DNA of 64,000 nt from Chaetoderma sp. LZ-2023a. Taxonomy: Eukaryota; Mollusca; Caudofoveata; Chaetodermatida; Chaetodermatidae. Where the stretch lies: NCBI GenBank assembly GCA_034401795.1, contig CM067369.1, positions 188,750,742 to 188,814,741 of the forward strand, written 5' to 3'. Shown piece after piece: positions 21,553-33,244 of this stretch. Made by a program: the position numbers and the translations under genes. Position 1 is the stretch's first letter. Each line of letters begins with the position of its first letter. The notes beneath the pieces were generated by a model, which saw nothing but the letters and a program-made list of their open reading frames with translations, ran no database searches and had not been told where the DNA came from.

Positions 21553-24475
21553 AACTCTTTAATTGTCGGATCTTACACACCCAGACCTGCCAACACACAC
21601 ACCCAAGCAATCAGTAGTTTCACGTGAAAAAACATGATTTTCAGATAGGGTTGGGCGATATTGCTCAAGACATGACGATATCGGTATCTCATTAAAATAC
21701 CGCGGTATCACGATATATCGTCATTTGGGTGGGGTGTGCAGTTAGGGTGTAAACATAGAATAACATGTATTTCAAATTGGTGGCGTCTGCAAGTTATTTT
21801 CATTAAATTTGTTGCATTGAAACCGTAAATTGAGATCGCCATGATTGTCATTCCCGCATATTTAATACACGAAATTCCACACTTTGACACCCTTCAATAT
21901 ACAGTTTAAAGCAACGAATGTAATGCAACTAACCGTATTCATCACAACTAAGAAAAATAAAGGATTTTCTTCTGTTCTTGTGTTGTATTTTGTGTTATAT
22001 TTACCTCACGGCAACTGTCAAAAGATTGAGCAAGGAATACGCATTAACTTCGTTGTGCAGAAAGGAATTCCGCCGGGCGAAATCTGATTGGCCGCCATAT
22101 CATACCTGAGCCAATCAGAATTCACACTGCAGAATTCCGACAGCTGTTATCACGCCCGCCGATAGCATAGACGATGCAAATTAATAAAATAACACTGCAT
22201 GATTTTGAACGAGAACCAGCGTGAAGACTGGAAACAATTATATCAGATTTTATTTGGTCTGTAATATTAAATACTAATTTGCCCCATTGTAGACCTATTC
22301 AAATTCGCTCACTACTTAGCGGGTTTATCCATTGATCTCAAGGCGTAGCCGGGATGTGTGAAATTAACCCAGTTAACTCTGCAGCCAAGACTGCCACAAC
22401 AGATAGAAGACTGGAAATAATTAGGCCTAAATTCTTTATTTTAAGGACGTTTCTCACTTAGAATAAATCCGTAATGTTATATGTGGAATGAATTGTGATC
22501 TGATTCGTTTAAAAATGCTAAATATATTGTATAAAGTTACATAAAAACGTATAACGGTAAAGCAAGAGATTAACTCCCCCCCCCTCACCCACCGTTCCAA
22601 GCTGTGGTATTGATAAGGGATTAAGTGTGTGTGGTTTCCTATCGACCTAAAAAATTTTAAAGTTTAAATCTTTCACGGTCAGAAGAATGTTTAACCATGC
22701 AGATCAATGACTAATGGATAAATAGCTTGACCTGTAGTAATGACGTCATCAGAATGGAATGTGGGTAGTGCAAATGGTATTCCCCACTGACTAATACTCA
22801 GAATGAGGCAAGAAAAAACATGGCGTCGTCTATTTGTGTAATTATGAAAAGTGAACAACAAAGGATTATAAGTTTTTATTACCTTAGACAAAGACTGGAT
22901 TATTACTTAGACTATTACTGGACCGAATAGAGGTAAGAGTATGACATTTCTAACTTAATTATTTATATTATACTCACAGTTAAAAGTGCAATATCGTCCT
23001 GTCGGTATTGACGATATCTACGATTTTTCGAAATTATGACGATTTCGGTATATCGCAATATCGATACCCCACAGTAATTTCGGTATACCTAACAGCTCTA
23101 ATAAAAGCATAGCCTAACCTATTAAAATGTTGTAGACATTGAAACAGTATAGATAATTTTATTTATAGTGGTTTTAAAACCAGATTTCGTGATAAACCAA
23201 AGTCCATAGTAAACATATGGGAGGGGTAGATCAAGATAGAGCCAATTCGGCTGGGCTGGCAGCCAATGGACGTGCTCGTGAGTCAAGTATGTGCCTAGAC
23301 TAATTATATAGACGTGCCAAGTTGACGTTATCTGCGCAATTCTCCACCTGGAGATAGTTGCGGTAAAAAGCCGGTATTCAAGGGAGATAACTATTCTTCG
23401 CGTAATGGCATAAGCGTAGCTGACTGATTTAGCTATCAGCCACCCTCTGATAAAGTCAACAGTCTATGATAAAAAATAAAAGCGGAGCGTAAATTGTATT
23501 CTATTGAGTGTCTATAAATATTTTTCGATAATTGCAGCCATTTATTACGGTATCAAAGTGAATTTCCGTCAATATGATGCTTTTATCGCTGAAAAAATGC
23601 AGCATCTTCCATACTAAGCGCATTACACCGTAAGCAGTTTACCGCGACTAATTTCAAATGACGCTGTTCATAAATTTGGTATTACATCGTAGTACAGTAT
23701 GATGCGTCTATATAATTAGTCTATGGTATGTGGTAGAGTAGAGTACTCAAATTTCGTCGGTCTCGAATTTCGTCATTCAGATTTTATTTCTTGCCTCAAG
23801 TAACATAGTCTCACATGGCTCATGTTTGTGTAAAAATTTTAATTCGATTGACACTTCCTAGTCATATGATAAGATTTCTGACAAATTTTTGATGAAATAA
23901 GAATGCAGTCACGTGATCTTTGAGACTAGTAATAAAAAATGATCAATTTCTTAATACACTTTCTTAGGCCATTTTCAACAATCGATTTACCATGTGAAAT
24001 TTGCAAATTAACAGGCTTAAGGCCATCACGTGATTTGTTTGTACTATATTGTCATTTTCCATGTATGTAGGTTTTGATTTGTTACTCCAGATTTTCCTGG
24101 TGTTTCTTTGTACAGCACTACCTGAATAGTCATTCCATTACGAAAAAGGTTTGTACTTGCCAAAAAAAATAAGTCTTACCAAAACATGCAATTTCCACAA
24201 TATTAGTTTTTAATTAGCATTCTGCAACCATAAATAGTAAGCATAGCCTTTTTGGAAAAACTCAACGGGGACCGTTCACGTGCGCTCATTGCCAGGCAAT
24301 GATGTAGTGCTCTACCATATTTACCAAGTTCTTTCAGCTTCACATTGACCCAGTGTTGCCCACAACATCTGATTTTTGGGGGTCCCAAGGACCCCACACC
24401 CTCAGATTTGGGGGTCCCACTGTAAAATCTGGGGGTTCCATGGGGTTCTCATCTGAAATATTGGGGTCCCATGTT
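21553..24475. other. Non-coding flank of DIRS element, copy B
   Basis: Matches 4803-7734. The possible DNA-transposon remnant with CGATATCG-rich ends is at about 21645-23100. Nothing coding is recognised. Confidence 0.4.
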
Positions 24476-26376
24476 TTTTTCTTAAAATAAACACAACACA
24501 TTGATCTAATTATAAAGCACTTTATTAAACATGTTGAAAACAGTGCCAGTCTTCCAGTGGTAAATTTTCAAAAATATGTATTCTGTGATCTACAATGGTG
24601 GCTAAAATTGATCTATTGAAATGGCCCTTGTATATTTAACTAATAACATTTGAACTCCATGTCAATAAACAATAACTTAAAGCACTGTACTTGTTGGTTG
24701 TCTGATAAACCAACCAACCAACCTACATTGACAACCTTGTATGATTAACATTTCCAAAGACCACTACATTAGTAATTAGCAAAGACCACTGCATTAGTTT
24801 TTCTATTAAACCCTAACTTGACTTTGGACGAATTGCAAAATTACGAGTATCTGGGGCGAGTTTGCTCAAGGACGACTTGACCTACTTCGATATAACGCGC
24901 GCATATTTTTTATAATTTAACTGGAATGACCAAATATAGTGGAATACATATGTTAAGACCAGACAAAGCAATAATTTATCAAAAATAATTTGTGTAAATC
25001 AGATTAAACTGCGTAATTAGTGAAAATATATCAGCCAATAATCGGATATGTCTAATTCATAGGGAGTAACTATGTAATGCGATTGCTGATTGGTTGAAGC
25101 ATAGATAATGCATTAGCGTGTATCCAATAAGGACGCTTGTATCGGGGAGCTTTGAGCCACACGCTGTTTGGAAAAAAGTTATATTTTAATGTATGCCTAC
25201 CTGTAGATCGATGATATCGTTGAACATCGCTGCTGGGATGAGCTTTTTAGTTGAGAAATTGGGAACACCTAACGATCGAGTATTGTTAAACATTATAAAC
25301 ACTTATCCATCAGTCAATCAATCAGCCACTATTTCTAAATAAAAGACGGCTTATAGCGCGTATTGATACCGTTATTCAAACAGCAATACAAAGACATCGC
25401 CGCTAATCCATCAAATGACCATTCAAATGTAAAAGATATCACAATATCTTCCATATATTCCTTTATCCATTTAGATATTTTGATAATAGAAAAAAACATT
25501 TTGCCTGTAAGTCGTTGCTGCTTTAGGCAAGTAGGCATGCACAAATTAATTTCAAAATATTCAGCAGATTAGTGATAACAACTTTGTGATCTGTCCAATG
25601 TTCTGAGTTGTGAAAGGGGTAAGACGCCAAGACACATTTGTATACGCTTGATTAGTTGTATTGGATTTCTCAAGCGTGAGTTCCTCTAGAGGAAGATTCC
25701 GCTGGTATCCAATCAAATACTGACACGTCACACTGACGTTTAGCACAACATACAGAAACATGGCGGGTATTTTTGCAATTTGTAGGCCAAACAAGGCGAC
25801 TAACATCGGGCTTGTAAACTCATTATTTATTTTAAAAATTAGATGAAATGGAATACTAAGGTATTGTGTTTACAATTAAATGTGGTGGTTGAATATGATT
25901 TATGGGCATTAACAACTTTGAGTTGTGCAAGAAAACATACAACAAATCATAGTCTTAAACAACGCAGTAAGTTCGTTTTTATTGAACACACAATACATAT
26001 GGTATTTATTAAATTATTAGCAATTCCTGCTTAAGGGCCCCGAAACTGGATACTCCACACTAATATTTTGGCAATTCAACTAAATATAACTGTCGACAAA
26101 ATTCGAGACCATGTCAAATACGTAAATGCTATGTACAAGGGTGGTTAAAAATGCTTGTTTTGAGCTCAATTTTTTGTTTTCGTTTGAAATTTATGGATAT
26201 GATTTCTTGCATGCACCTACGGCCTGTCCGAAAAAGCTGCAGTGATCTATTTTGGCCACATATTTTCTCACTCATGGTCATTAACCGCTTAGATCCACGA
26301 AATTTGGGACCTCGAGTGTATAATTTGCATATCTGGTGCTACCCACTCTTTATACTTATCATTACATTGCCATATA
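24476..26376. other. Unique non-coding intron sequence
   Basis: AT-rich, no gene found. 24545-24600 carries a worn right arm of hairpin family 1 (CCAGTGGTAAATTTTCAAAAATA). An ATG in good context at 25760 opens 28 codons only. Confidence 0.5.
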
Positions 26377-26699
26377 CAGGGTTCATACACCTTCAGCAGA
26401 ATTAAATTCCATACTTTTTCAAGACTCAATTTCAAATTTTCCAGACCTAATTTACGACTTTCAATCAGACAAAAAACAAACACAGTTACTAAGTTCATCA
26501 TATTATCATATATAAACTTTATAAAACAACATATCAAAATAAATAATCAACTAACTTAACATCAGATAGCACTCATCACAGATAGAAAGATATACAGCAC
26601 TCTATTTGTTGATATGACATTTAAAATAACTGGATACAATCATGGCAATTTTAATGTTGATATGGATGGATAGCACTCAGGAAAGACATAAAAAAATTT

Positions 26700-26810
26700 T
26701 TAATGATTTTTTTTCGAAAATTTACCACTGGAATGACTGACATAGTGACCAGGCCAGTCATTACAGCGATAAATTTTCAAAAATAGTATTTTTTTATCTG
26801 CAAATGGACA
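26700..26810. repeat. Hairpin MITE family 1 (worn left arm)
   Basis: GAAAATTTACCACTGGAATGACTG and CAGTCATTACAGCGATAAATTTTC are opposed arms. The right end TCTGCAAATGGACAT is intact and the left end is lost in an A/T run. Nested in the hAT-like element. Confidence 0.7.
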
Positions 26811-26879
26811 TTTCTCAGGCCCACTGCATACATACATCATGACTTGATAAAACAAAGGGTTTAAGTGTAAATAGAAAAT

Positions 26880-26984
26880 GTGCATTTGCAGGTCAGATTT
26901 TTTTTTTTAATTTACCACTGGAATGACTGACATGTAGTGTGATAAATTTTCAAAAATAGTCTTTTCTTGATCTGCAAATGGACA
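26880..26984. repeat. Hairpin MITE family 1 (deleted tip)
   Basis: Starts GTGCATTTGCAGGTCAG and ends TCTGCAAATGGACA. The central GGCTCG tip is missing. It is the second copy inside the hAT-like element; the flanking segment CATACATACATCATGA(C)TTGATAAAACA is also duplicated, so this looks like a local tandem duplication. Confidence 0.7.
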
Positions 26985-27458
26985 TTTCTCAGGACTACTT
27001 CATACATACATCATGACATGATAAAACACAGAGTTTAAGTGTAAATAGAAAATGTGCATTTGGAAAGGATTTCCTAATTTTCCATACTTTTTCCAGACTT
27101 CCATACATGTGTACGAACCCTGTATGTGTAAGGGTCCACCAATACAATAGGCATTGCCTTCAGCGAACAACCTAGTTGAACCATGACTTCTATATATTTA
27201 CTATTTAGCTAGTTGTTGTTGTTCGTATATCCCTCCTCTTGATAGGAGCACCCACATGTGTGGTTACGTAAACTACAGTTTGATTTATGAACATTATATA
27301 ATTGTAATTGTAGTCCGCAGTTATAGATTAGCTAAATATGTTGACCGCATACGTTTCAATAATAATAACACAAACACTGTTCAGCACCAGAGTGCATGGA
27401 CAATTATATATAAATAGAGTTCTGATTCAGGATATCAGTTAACAGCAGTTACTGTTGA

Positions 27459-28330
27459 TTAATGTTGTTGTGGAAGCTGATTAAAGAGGAAGCTTCTACC
27501 GCAATGCAGGTTGTAACATAGTTTTCTAGTTATACATTCCAATTCACATAATAATGAGAAGTTATTAGGTAGTAATCCAGCCCTGACTAGACTTGTACAG
27601 TCGATAATAAGTTTTACGAGGTGATCTTCTATGCTGGAGATATATTTCCAGGAATTCTCGCCAAGGTGGTCGATGATGGTTTTCTTGAGCAGTGATAAAT
27701 ATTGATTTCTATACTGATGGAGTGCACCACAGTGTAGCAAAAAGTGTTGATAATCTTCAGAACTCAACTGACAGAGACGGCATGTGGGGTTAACAATGTT
27801 TTGGTTGAATTTACTTAGTGTTGCTTGTACTAGGTATGCTCCTGTGATGAGCCTGGCTTTAATGACACTACGTTTTACATCCTTGTTGTCATTGTCTACA
27901 GTGTGCACGGATATATGGCATTTCCCAATACAAAAGTCTTTAGTGTTACAGTTTTTAAGTGTACTTTTGGTTTCACACGCAAACTGTAAGTCCTCGTTCC
28001 ATTGGCTGTCCACGGCAGATTTTACTACTGATTTCCATTTTAACTTAGAGGGTAAATTCAGAATAAGCTCTTGGATGTTTGATAAGTTGTATCTCTCTAG
28101 CAAATTCTTAATATAAATAAACCAACTGCCCGATTTTCAACAATCATTTAATGATTTTGGAGTCTCAAACGCCAACTGTCTTACTAGTATGTGGTTAAGT
28201 GGCTTGTTTTGGCATGCCAGGATGTTCCTCAAAAGTGTTAGCTGACGTATGTGTAGCTCTGCAGGGATTGGTCTAGCACCAGGTAGAAGGAGTATAGCAC
28301 ATTTCGCTAGTAGCTACTGAATAAATAATT
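27459..28330 (-). pseudogene. 5'-truncated LINE, ORF2 C-terminus
   Basis: A 214-residue frame (27459-28103) plus upstream sequence to about 28330 (LPGARPIPAELHIRQLTLLR) broken by a stop. It has the CRLCQLSSEDYQHFLLHC zinc motif (C-x2-C...H...C) found at LINE ORF2 ends, and VIKARLITGAYLVQATLSKF before it. It is related to, but clearly different from, the C-terminus at 28541-29074. A third related piece lies at 41892. No RT core remains. It lies in RMC1 intron 1 right after exon 1. Confidence 0.8.
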
Positions 28331-28405
28331 TTGAATCGTTACGAAATCTGGTTATTTTTCACTTTGTATGAATGGTGAGGCTTTTACAGGACAATATATA
28401 CATAC

Positions 28406-28516
28406 TTGCTTATTTTTATCGTCAAAGAAAACATTTGTAACTTTACTGACGGGTTCAAATCGGATAGGATTTTTACTCAATTCAATATAAAAACTTAAAT
28501 CGTCTCCTTCTGCCAT
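28406..28516 (-). CDS. RMC1: RMC1 exon 1, with start codon
   Basis: 37 codons from ATG (28516): MAEGDDLSFYIELSKNPIRF, then EPVSKVTNVFFDDKNKQ. It ends in phase 0 at a GTATGT donor. From known homologues, RMC1 begins with an acidic short leader, then YLEL..-P-FE, CVFFDE-NKQ, directly followed by VFAVRSGG. That next part is exactly what exon 2 at 11111-11187 supplies. The ATG is preceded by an (AAG)n run and, only 25 bases upstream, by the stop codon of a LINE. No host 5' UTR or promoter is visible in between. Confidence 0.85.
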
Positions 28517-28517
28517 T

Positions 28518-28534
28518 CTTCTTCTTCTTCTTCT
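28518..28534. repeat. (TTC)n microsatellite between RMC1 and LINE tail
   Basis: Plus strand TTCTTCTTCTTCTTC; on the minus strand (GAA)n. It is probably the simple-repeat tail of the LINE at 28541-34450. Confidence 0.7.
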
Positions 28535-28540
28535 TATTTG

Positions 28541-29074
28541 TTACTTTTTCTGTAAATACCTCCTCTCTGTTCTATGAGCACCACCAGCCGGCACTAAGTT
28601 CCTAGCTGATGTAAAGTGTTGATTTTGTCGCGTTGTGTTATCATGCCTTCTTGGACGAAATATAGTGTACTGAGACTTTCCAGTTAGTATGCAAGATCTC
28701 TTGTGGTGCAGCTTGAAACAGAGGTCACGGGTGGCCTCCTCTAGCATGGTCGCGAGCGGATTGCATTTAGTGAATGTATGGGAGGTGTCGAGAATTAGTT
28801 TAACGATGTTGTCTTGCTGACATTCTTTCAAGGTTTGGAGGTTACCGGCTAACATGATGTGTTCAATCTTGTTGATGAGTGGTTTGCGGGTTTCTTCCAG
28901 ACATGGACAATTAAGAAGGAAATGTTCAGTGGTCTCTGGTTCAGATTCGCAGAGTGGACAATCAGTGTTAGAGGCACGGTTTCGAGTAGAGCCGGCATAC
29001 AAGTTGTAGCGCTGAGTGAGCAACTTTGCTTTGACTGTTACTTTGATGACCGTAAGGGTATCCGTGTTTGCCAT
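28541..29074 (-). pseudogene. LINE ORF2 C-terminal zinc-motif part
   Basis: 177 residues. VKAKLLTQRYNLYAG leads into CPLCESEPETTEHFLLNC, the C-x2-C...H...C motif at the end of many LINE ORF2 proteins. It is frame-shifted relative to 28968-29648, overlapping it by about 100 bases. It ends RYLQKK-stop just before the (GAA)n tail. Confidence 0.8.
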
Positions 29075-29648
29075 ATTCCAGACTGAGTGGCAACTTCCTA
29101 TTTTGCAGGACGATAATCTTGATGTATCCCAATGTTACTTTCGCTGCCGCTGCCTCGAGTATGATTTCTAGCCAGTAGTTATTCACATTAGCATGCAACA
29201 GCTTCTTCCAGGAACATTTTGTAGGTTGGGATTTTACAAGGTTGAACGCTGATGGAAGCTTATACTGAATCAGGAGCTTTCTAACAACAATCACCCAGCT
29301 ATGGGAGTTGTAGCTTTTGACAGCCAACTGTCGTCTAATAACTAATGCTTCAATTGAGTCAGGTCGTCGCAGCATGTTGAGAAACAGTGTCAGTATTCTC
29401 TTATGGATTTGACCTTCAATTGGGATAACGGCAAGGAGCAGGTAAACAGCAGCATTAGCGGTTGAGGCAGGTAGACGCTGCAGTCTTTTTAAAGTCCCTC
29501 TGTAGTAGTCCTCCAGCATTTGGACTTCACTGTTTGAGAGCACAACTGCTTCTAAGCCATGTAAAAGGATTGGTGTGATATAGATCTCCCATAGCTTGAT
29601 GGATGTCATTGGGTTGATACCATTAAGACCGTACATTCCGGCGCCCAT
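28968..29648 (-). pseudogene. LINE ORF2 post-RT (thumb) part
   Basis: 226 residues from ATG in the same frame as the RT, after one TGA at 29664. TPILLHGLEAVVLS and DYYRGTLKRLQRLP are typical of the region after the LINE RT (YGxEx). It leaves its frame near 29060, where 28541-29074 takes over. Confidence 0.8.
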
Positions 29649-29663
29649 CAGCGAGTATACTGC

Positions 29664-30863
29664 TCAGCATGCTGAGTCAATATGTGCAAAGATTGTTGAC
29701 TTGTTTTTTACATTATTTGATCTGTGAATTCCCAAATGTGCTTCCTCTGGGAAAAGTTCCAGTTCAGCTCCATTAAGATGAAGAAATGCATCTGAAGATT
29801 TACCAGGTGCTGTTTTTGGGACCATAGCTTTGGTCTTTGCTGTGCTAAACAGGTATCGCTCGTTTGATGCATCGAGCTCTGCAATATTCAATAGTTGCTG
29901 CATTTGAAAGGCACTCTTGGAGATAATGGCCAGGTCGTCTGCACACATGATGGCGCCAGTAGGAATAGAACCAATGCGAAATGTACCTGGATGAGCTGTC
30001 AGTTTATTCAGTAATGGGTTGCTACGTTGTTTGAAGAGATCAGGAACTGTGTATGTGCCCTGTCTGATGCCGAGTTCTTCATTGAAGGCTCTAGATACAT
30101 TCCCCTCCCACTTGATTACTGATGTGATGCCGGTATACATGCTGTTAAATAGCTCCCATAGTCTGCCATCTAGTCCTTGAGAAGAGGTTGCATTCAGCAT
30201 GCTTTTGTCACAGACTATGTCAAACGCTTTTGAAACATCCATGAATGTAATAAGCAGTGGCAACGCACTATCTTTTGCCTCAGCTAAGCATTCAGTAAGC
30301 AAGAAGGCTGCATGAGTAGAAGAGCATCTATTGGTGAATCCAAATTGCAGCTTGTTTTGTTCTGGGTCCAAGACTGCCCTTGACCGTTTCAGAAGTTCTT
30401 TCTCTAGCAACTTGCTTAAAAGGGATGTAACCGTAATACGCCTGTAGCTGTCTGGATTGTTTGCTGGTTTTCCTTTCTTCAAGATTGGTGATACGATGCC
30501 CATTTTCATACCGTCTGGAATCGTCCCCCGTTTCAGTATTCCGTTAATTAGACGTGTGATGACACTTATTACTTCCTCAGAGGCAAACTTCACATGCTCC
30601 GCCGATAGGCCAAATGAGTCTGCAGCTTTACCCTTTTTTATTGAATCAATATGTCTCTTTGTGTCAGCTTCTGTGAGCAGTTGAACAGCATTTTCGTTTG
30701 ATGGCAACGAGCTAAGGAGAGCATGGATCATGTTAGCAGAGTTGTTTGCATCTTCACTGAAACTAGGATGATGCTTGGCAGTAGCCAAATCCTCAAAATA
30801 GTTGGCCCATCCTTCAGTTTCTGATATTTTTGAAGAGAACTGCTTGAAGTCGATGGCTGACAT
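29664..30863 (-). pseudogene. LINE reverse transcriptase domain
   Basis: 399 residues. AADSFGLSAEHVKFA and SPILKKGKPANNPDSYRRIT are RT fingers. FMDVSKAFD (Asp near 209) is motif A, GIRQGT (265-270) motif B, MCADDLAII (306-314) motif C and LFSTAKTKAMV motif D. After RQGT the usual CVLSP-like segment is altered. It is bounded by in-frame stops (TAA at 30867, TGA at 29664), so it is one interrupted protein with its neighbours. Confidence 0.9.
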
Positions 30864-30866
30864 TTT

Positions 30867-31553
30867 TTATGCTCTGCTACCAGGTCGATGTTTACATACA
30901 AGTTTAAACATGGATTGTTTGTCATGTGTTGACATGTACATGATAGCACTGTGAAGATTGTTACGCAAGTCAGCTGACAGTTGGCGTTGAGCATGACGTA
31001 GGGCTTGTTTAGCACGCATCCTGTTATTAGTTAATTGGTTGACTTTGTCTGTAGGACGGCCTCCCTTCTTCCAGGCCCAGTGCGCAGCTTTCGCTTTAGA
31101 GACTAGCGGTTTTAGTGCTGAGTTCCATTTAGTTGTTGTACTACGGCGAGGAGGTTTAGCATATGTAGGATCACACTGAAGAACGGTCTTCTTTAGAATA
31201 GAGTTAGTGGCTTGAAGTATGATATCTGGAGAAGTGTCTGGCGGGCAGTCCTTTAAGACCTTGGTAAGTCTGGTCTTAGTCAATGACTTATAACGCTCCA
31301 TATTTGCTTTCAACCAATTAACGCGTGGTTGCGGAGGGCAGTTTATCTTCTTTACCCTCCCTGGGAGTATTGTTAGTGATAAGGTTGCAGTGACTGAGTC
31401 GTGTGCACTCTGGTTAATAATGTTTCTTGTGTCAACTACAATATCTGTGATTATTGTTTCTTGATCCATCGGTTCAATGAAGTGGTCATTATGGGATGTA
31501 ATGTTCCCTGAAAATTGGTAATATGTTGGGCAATCTGTGGTTTTATCAGACAC
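30867..31553 (-). pseudogene. LINE ORF2 end of endonuclease and EN-RT linker
   Basis: The frame is open back to the TGA at 31677. It includes ILWTGDVNADI (GDxN of the endonuclease, about 31610-31640) and SAHDSVTATLSL, the position of the catalytic SDH box, here altered. Then comes a basic linker (RRSTTTKWNSALKPLVSKA) and the start of the RT region. It ends at an in-frame TAA followed directly by the RT frame. Confidence 0.8.
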
Positions 31554-31676
31554 GCTGAAGGGTGCAGAAGTGCAGAATTCCTTAAAAAGTACATCATTCT
31601 TTGAAGTTTTCTCTCTATTTATGTCTGCATTTACATCACCTGTCCATAGAATATGGCTGTCCTCTCTGTACTGTTC

Positions 31677-32110
31677 TCAAATTTCAAAAACTTCATCCAG
31701 GATGCTTTTATAGTTGTGTTGGTCTGAAGAGCCTTGGGAAGGCAGATAGGTGTTTATGAGAACTAAGGGTGTTTCCTCTGTACGTATGCGTATTGCTAGG
31801 ACTCTGTTACTGCCAACCGGTAATACTTCAATTTTCCGTGACAGATCTTTATGCCAGATGACTGCAACCCCGCCTTTACCTCTAGGTCTATACGAGGGAG
31901 GTAGAGGGTCATCATCGTCTGAACACTTTATGGCTCCTTCATGTGATGGAAATGCTTTGCAAGTATGGTCTGCTTGGTAGTTAAAGAGCCAATGTTCCTG
32001 AAGGCAGAGGATGGTTTGGTTTCCTTTCAATAGCTCCTCCACATAGGCGATGTTGCTGGTGATATTTTCAATGTTACAGGAAACAATCTTTAGGTGTACA
32101 TCAGAGAGTT
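31677..32110 (-). pseudogene. LINE endonuclease N-terminal part
   Basis: From about 32110 the frame reads LKIVSCNIENITSN, then ILCLQEHWLFNYQ (catalytic Glu), GGVAVIWHKD and LINTYLPSQG: the EEP-fold endonuclease that nicks target DNA for target-primed reverse transcription. It stops at TGA (31677), past which the same frame continues. Confidence 0.88.
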
Positions 32111-32119
32111 GTGTAGTGT

Positions 32120-32773
32120 CTAGTCGTTTCTGTGGGGTGGTGGTTTGTCTGTCCCCTGAGGAGACTCTAAAAAATGAATGTTACTTGGAGCCGGTGAGAC
32201 TTGCTGCTGGTTGTTATCTAGCGAGGCTTGTTCACTGCAATATTGTTTATCTGCGGATGATTGGTTAGATATTTGGCGGGAATGTTCTTTCTGACTCTCA
32301 TTATTATTGTCAAACGCAGGCGCTGACCGTTCGTCTGTCGAAGTTAGAGGAGGAAGAACCTCTGATTTATTGGTCTGATTATTTGTGGCTGTGACTCTGG
32401 AGGTTACATCTTGGTTTTGATGACTTTCTGACAGAGCTTGACTTTTGCTCGTTATATTTACAGCTACTGGTTTGACTACTACGCGACAGTTGGAAGCTGC
32501 ATCCTGTAGCCCGTTGCTAGGCACTGGCTGAGATTCATTCTGGTAGAGTTTGCATGTGGGATCGGACAGTGTCAATGGCAATGTTGTTGATGATTTGTTC
32601 AAATCCTGCTGTCTAGTTTGATTCTGGTGTGAGACTCTTCCGAATTTACCCGCCTGTTGGCTACGCCGAGCACTATGGTTGTTAGGTTTCTGCAGTTGCA
32701 TAGTACTGTTAGGGACATTTGCGATCAGAGCGGTAGTTAATATTGTCCATATGACCTGAATGAGATGGTACAT
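32120..32773 (-). pseudogene. LINE ORF1 tail, low-complexity
   Basis: 217 residues rich in Ser, Asn and Gln, no domain. It lies between the Pro-rich ORF1 segment and ORF2 and is best read as the shifted C-terminal part of ORF1. Confidence 0.5.
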
Positions 32774-33173
32774 TAGGTTGACTCATATAGTGGTTTTGGT
32801 GACAGCATGGTGGGATAGGTGGCCATGGTGGAAAGCTCTGGTATCCAGCTGGTGCTGGTGGCTGAGGTGATGGAAAGCTCTGGTACCCTGCTGCTAGAGG
32901 TGGCTGAGATTGTCGAAAATTCTGGTATCCAGCTGCTGGGGGTGGTGGCAGAGGAAAGTCAAGATGTGGCGGCTGAGGTGGAGAAAAACACTGGAAGCCT
33001 GATGCTGGAGGTAACCATGCTGGACACATATAGCCGTATGGCGAATAAGGTGTCTGAGATGGAGCATTTGCCGAGGTTTGTATGTCGTTTTGAGACAGCA
33101 CTTTAAGTTTTAGTAGGCGGTTCTCTTCTGACAGAGTGTTAATCTTGGACTCTAGGTTACTGATTAGTGACAT
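32709..33173 (-). pseudogene. LINE ORF1 coiled coil and Pro-rich repeats
   Basis: Starts with a heptad-like coiled coil (LESKINTLSEENRLLKLKV) followed by imperfect repeats of the form PPxAAGYQxFxxxQPP, with AGYQSF recurring three or four times. It continues ORF1 after a frameshift near 33245. Confidence 0.65.
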
Positions 33174-33244
33174 AAGTTCTTCAAGGCGGGATGATTGCCC
33201 ACTGAATTCCTCCTGCTGTTTGTTGAGCTGGATTTGTTTAGCTT

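Larger units (their letters stand above)
16731..24475. repeat. Large duplicated segment, copy B
   Basis: Matches 1-7734. The left edge is set by the window start, so the duplication may be longer. The right edge is real: after CATG and a T run the two copies diverge (copy A goes to AACACACGTG and the gap, copy B to CTTAAAATAAACAC). Confidence 0.93.
26377..27122. mobile_element. hAT-like non-autonomous element
   Basis: Starts CAGGGTTCATACACC and ends GTGTACGAACCCTG. The inverted homology continues inward (CCATACTTTTTC...GACT on the left; TCCATACTTTTTCCAGACTTCC on the right). 5'-CAGGG termini with GTTC are typical of hAT elements. The 8-base flanks do not match, so no target duplication is proved. 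It has no transposase, and two hairpin family 1 members are nested inside. Confidence 0.55.
11188..28405 (-). other. RMC1 intron 1, about 17 kb
   Basis: Bounded by the GTATGT donor after exon 1 (28400-28405) and the TTTGTTTCCAG acceptor before exon 2. It is filled with repeats: minisatellites at 12.1-12.9 kb, hairpin MITEs, a complete DIRS-like element in the same orientation as the gene, copy B of the duplicated segment, a hAT-like MITE and a LINE fragment. Confidence 0.75.

Noticed and set aside
25755..25845. ATGGCGGG start resembling a host first exon
   Set aside because: Only 28 codons before a stop, no donor site at a fitting place, no known peptide.
32819..33106. 95-residue plus-strand frame with repeats
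   Set aside because: Antisense of the Pro-rich repeats in LINE ORF1.
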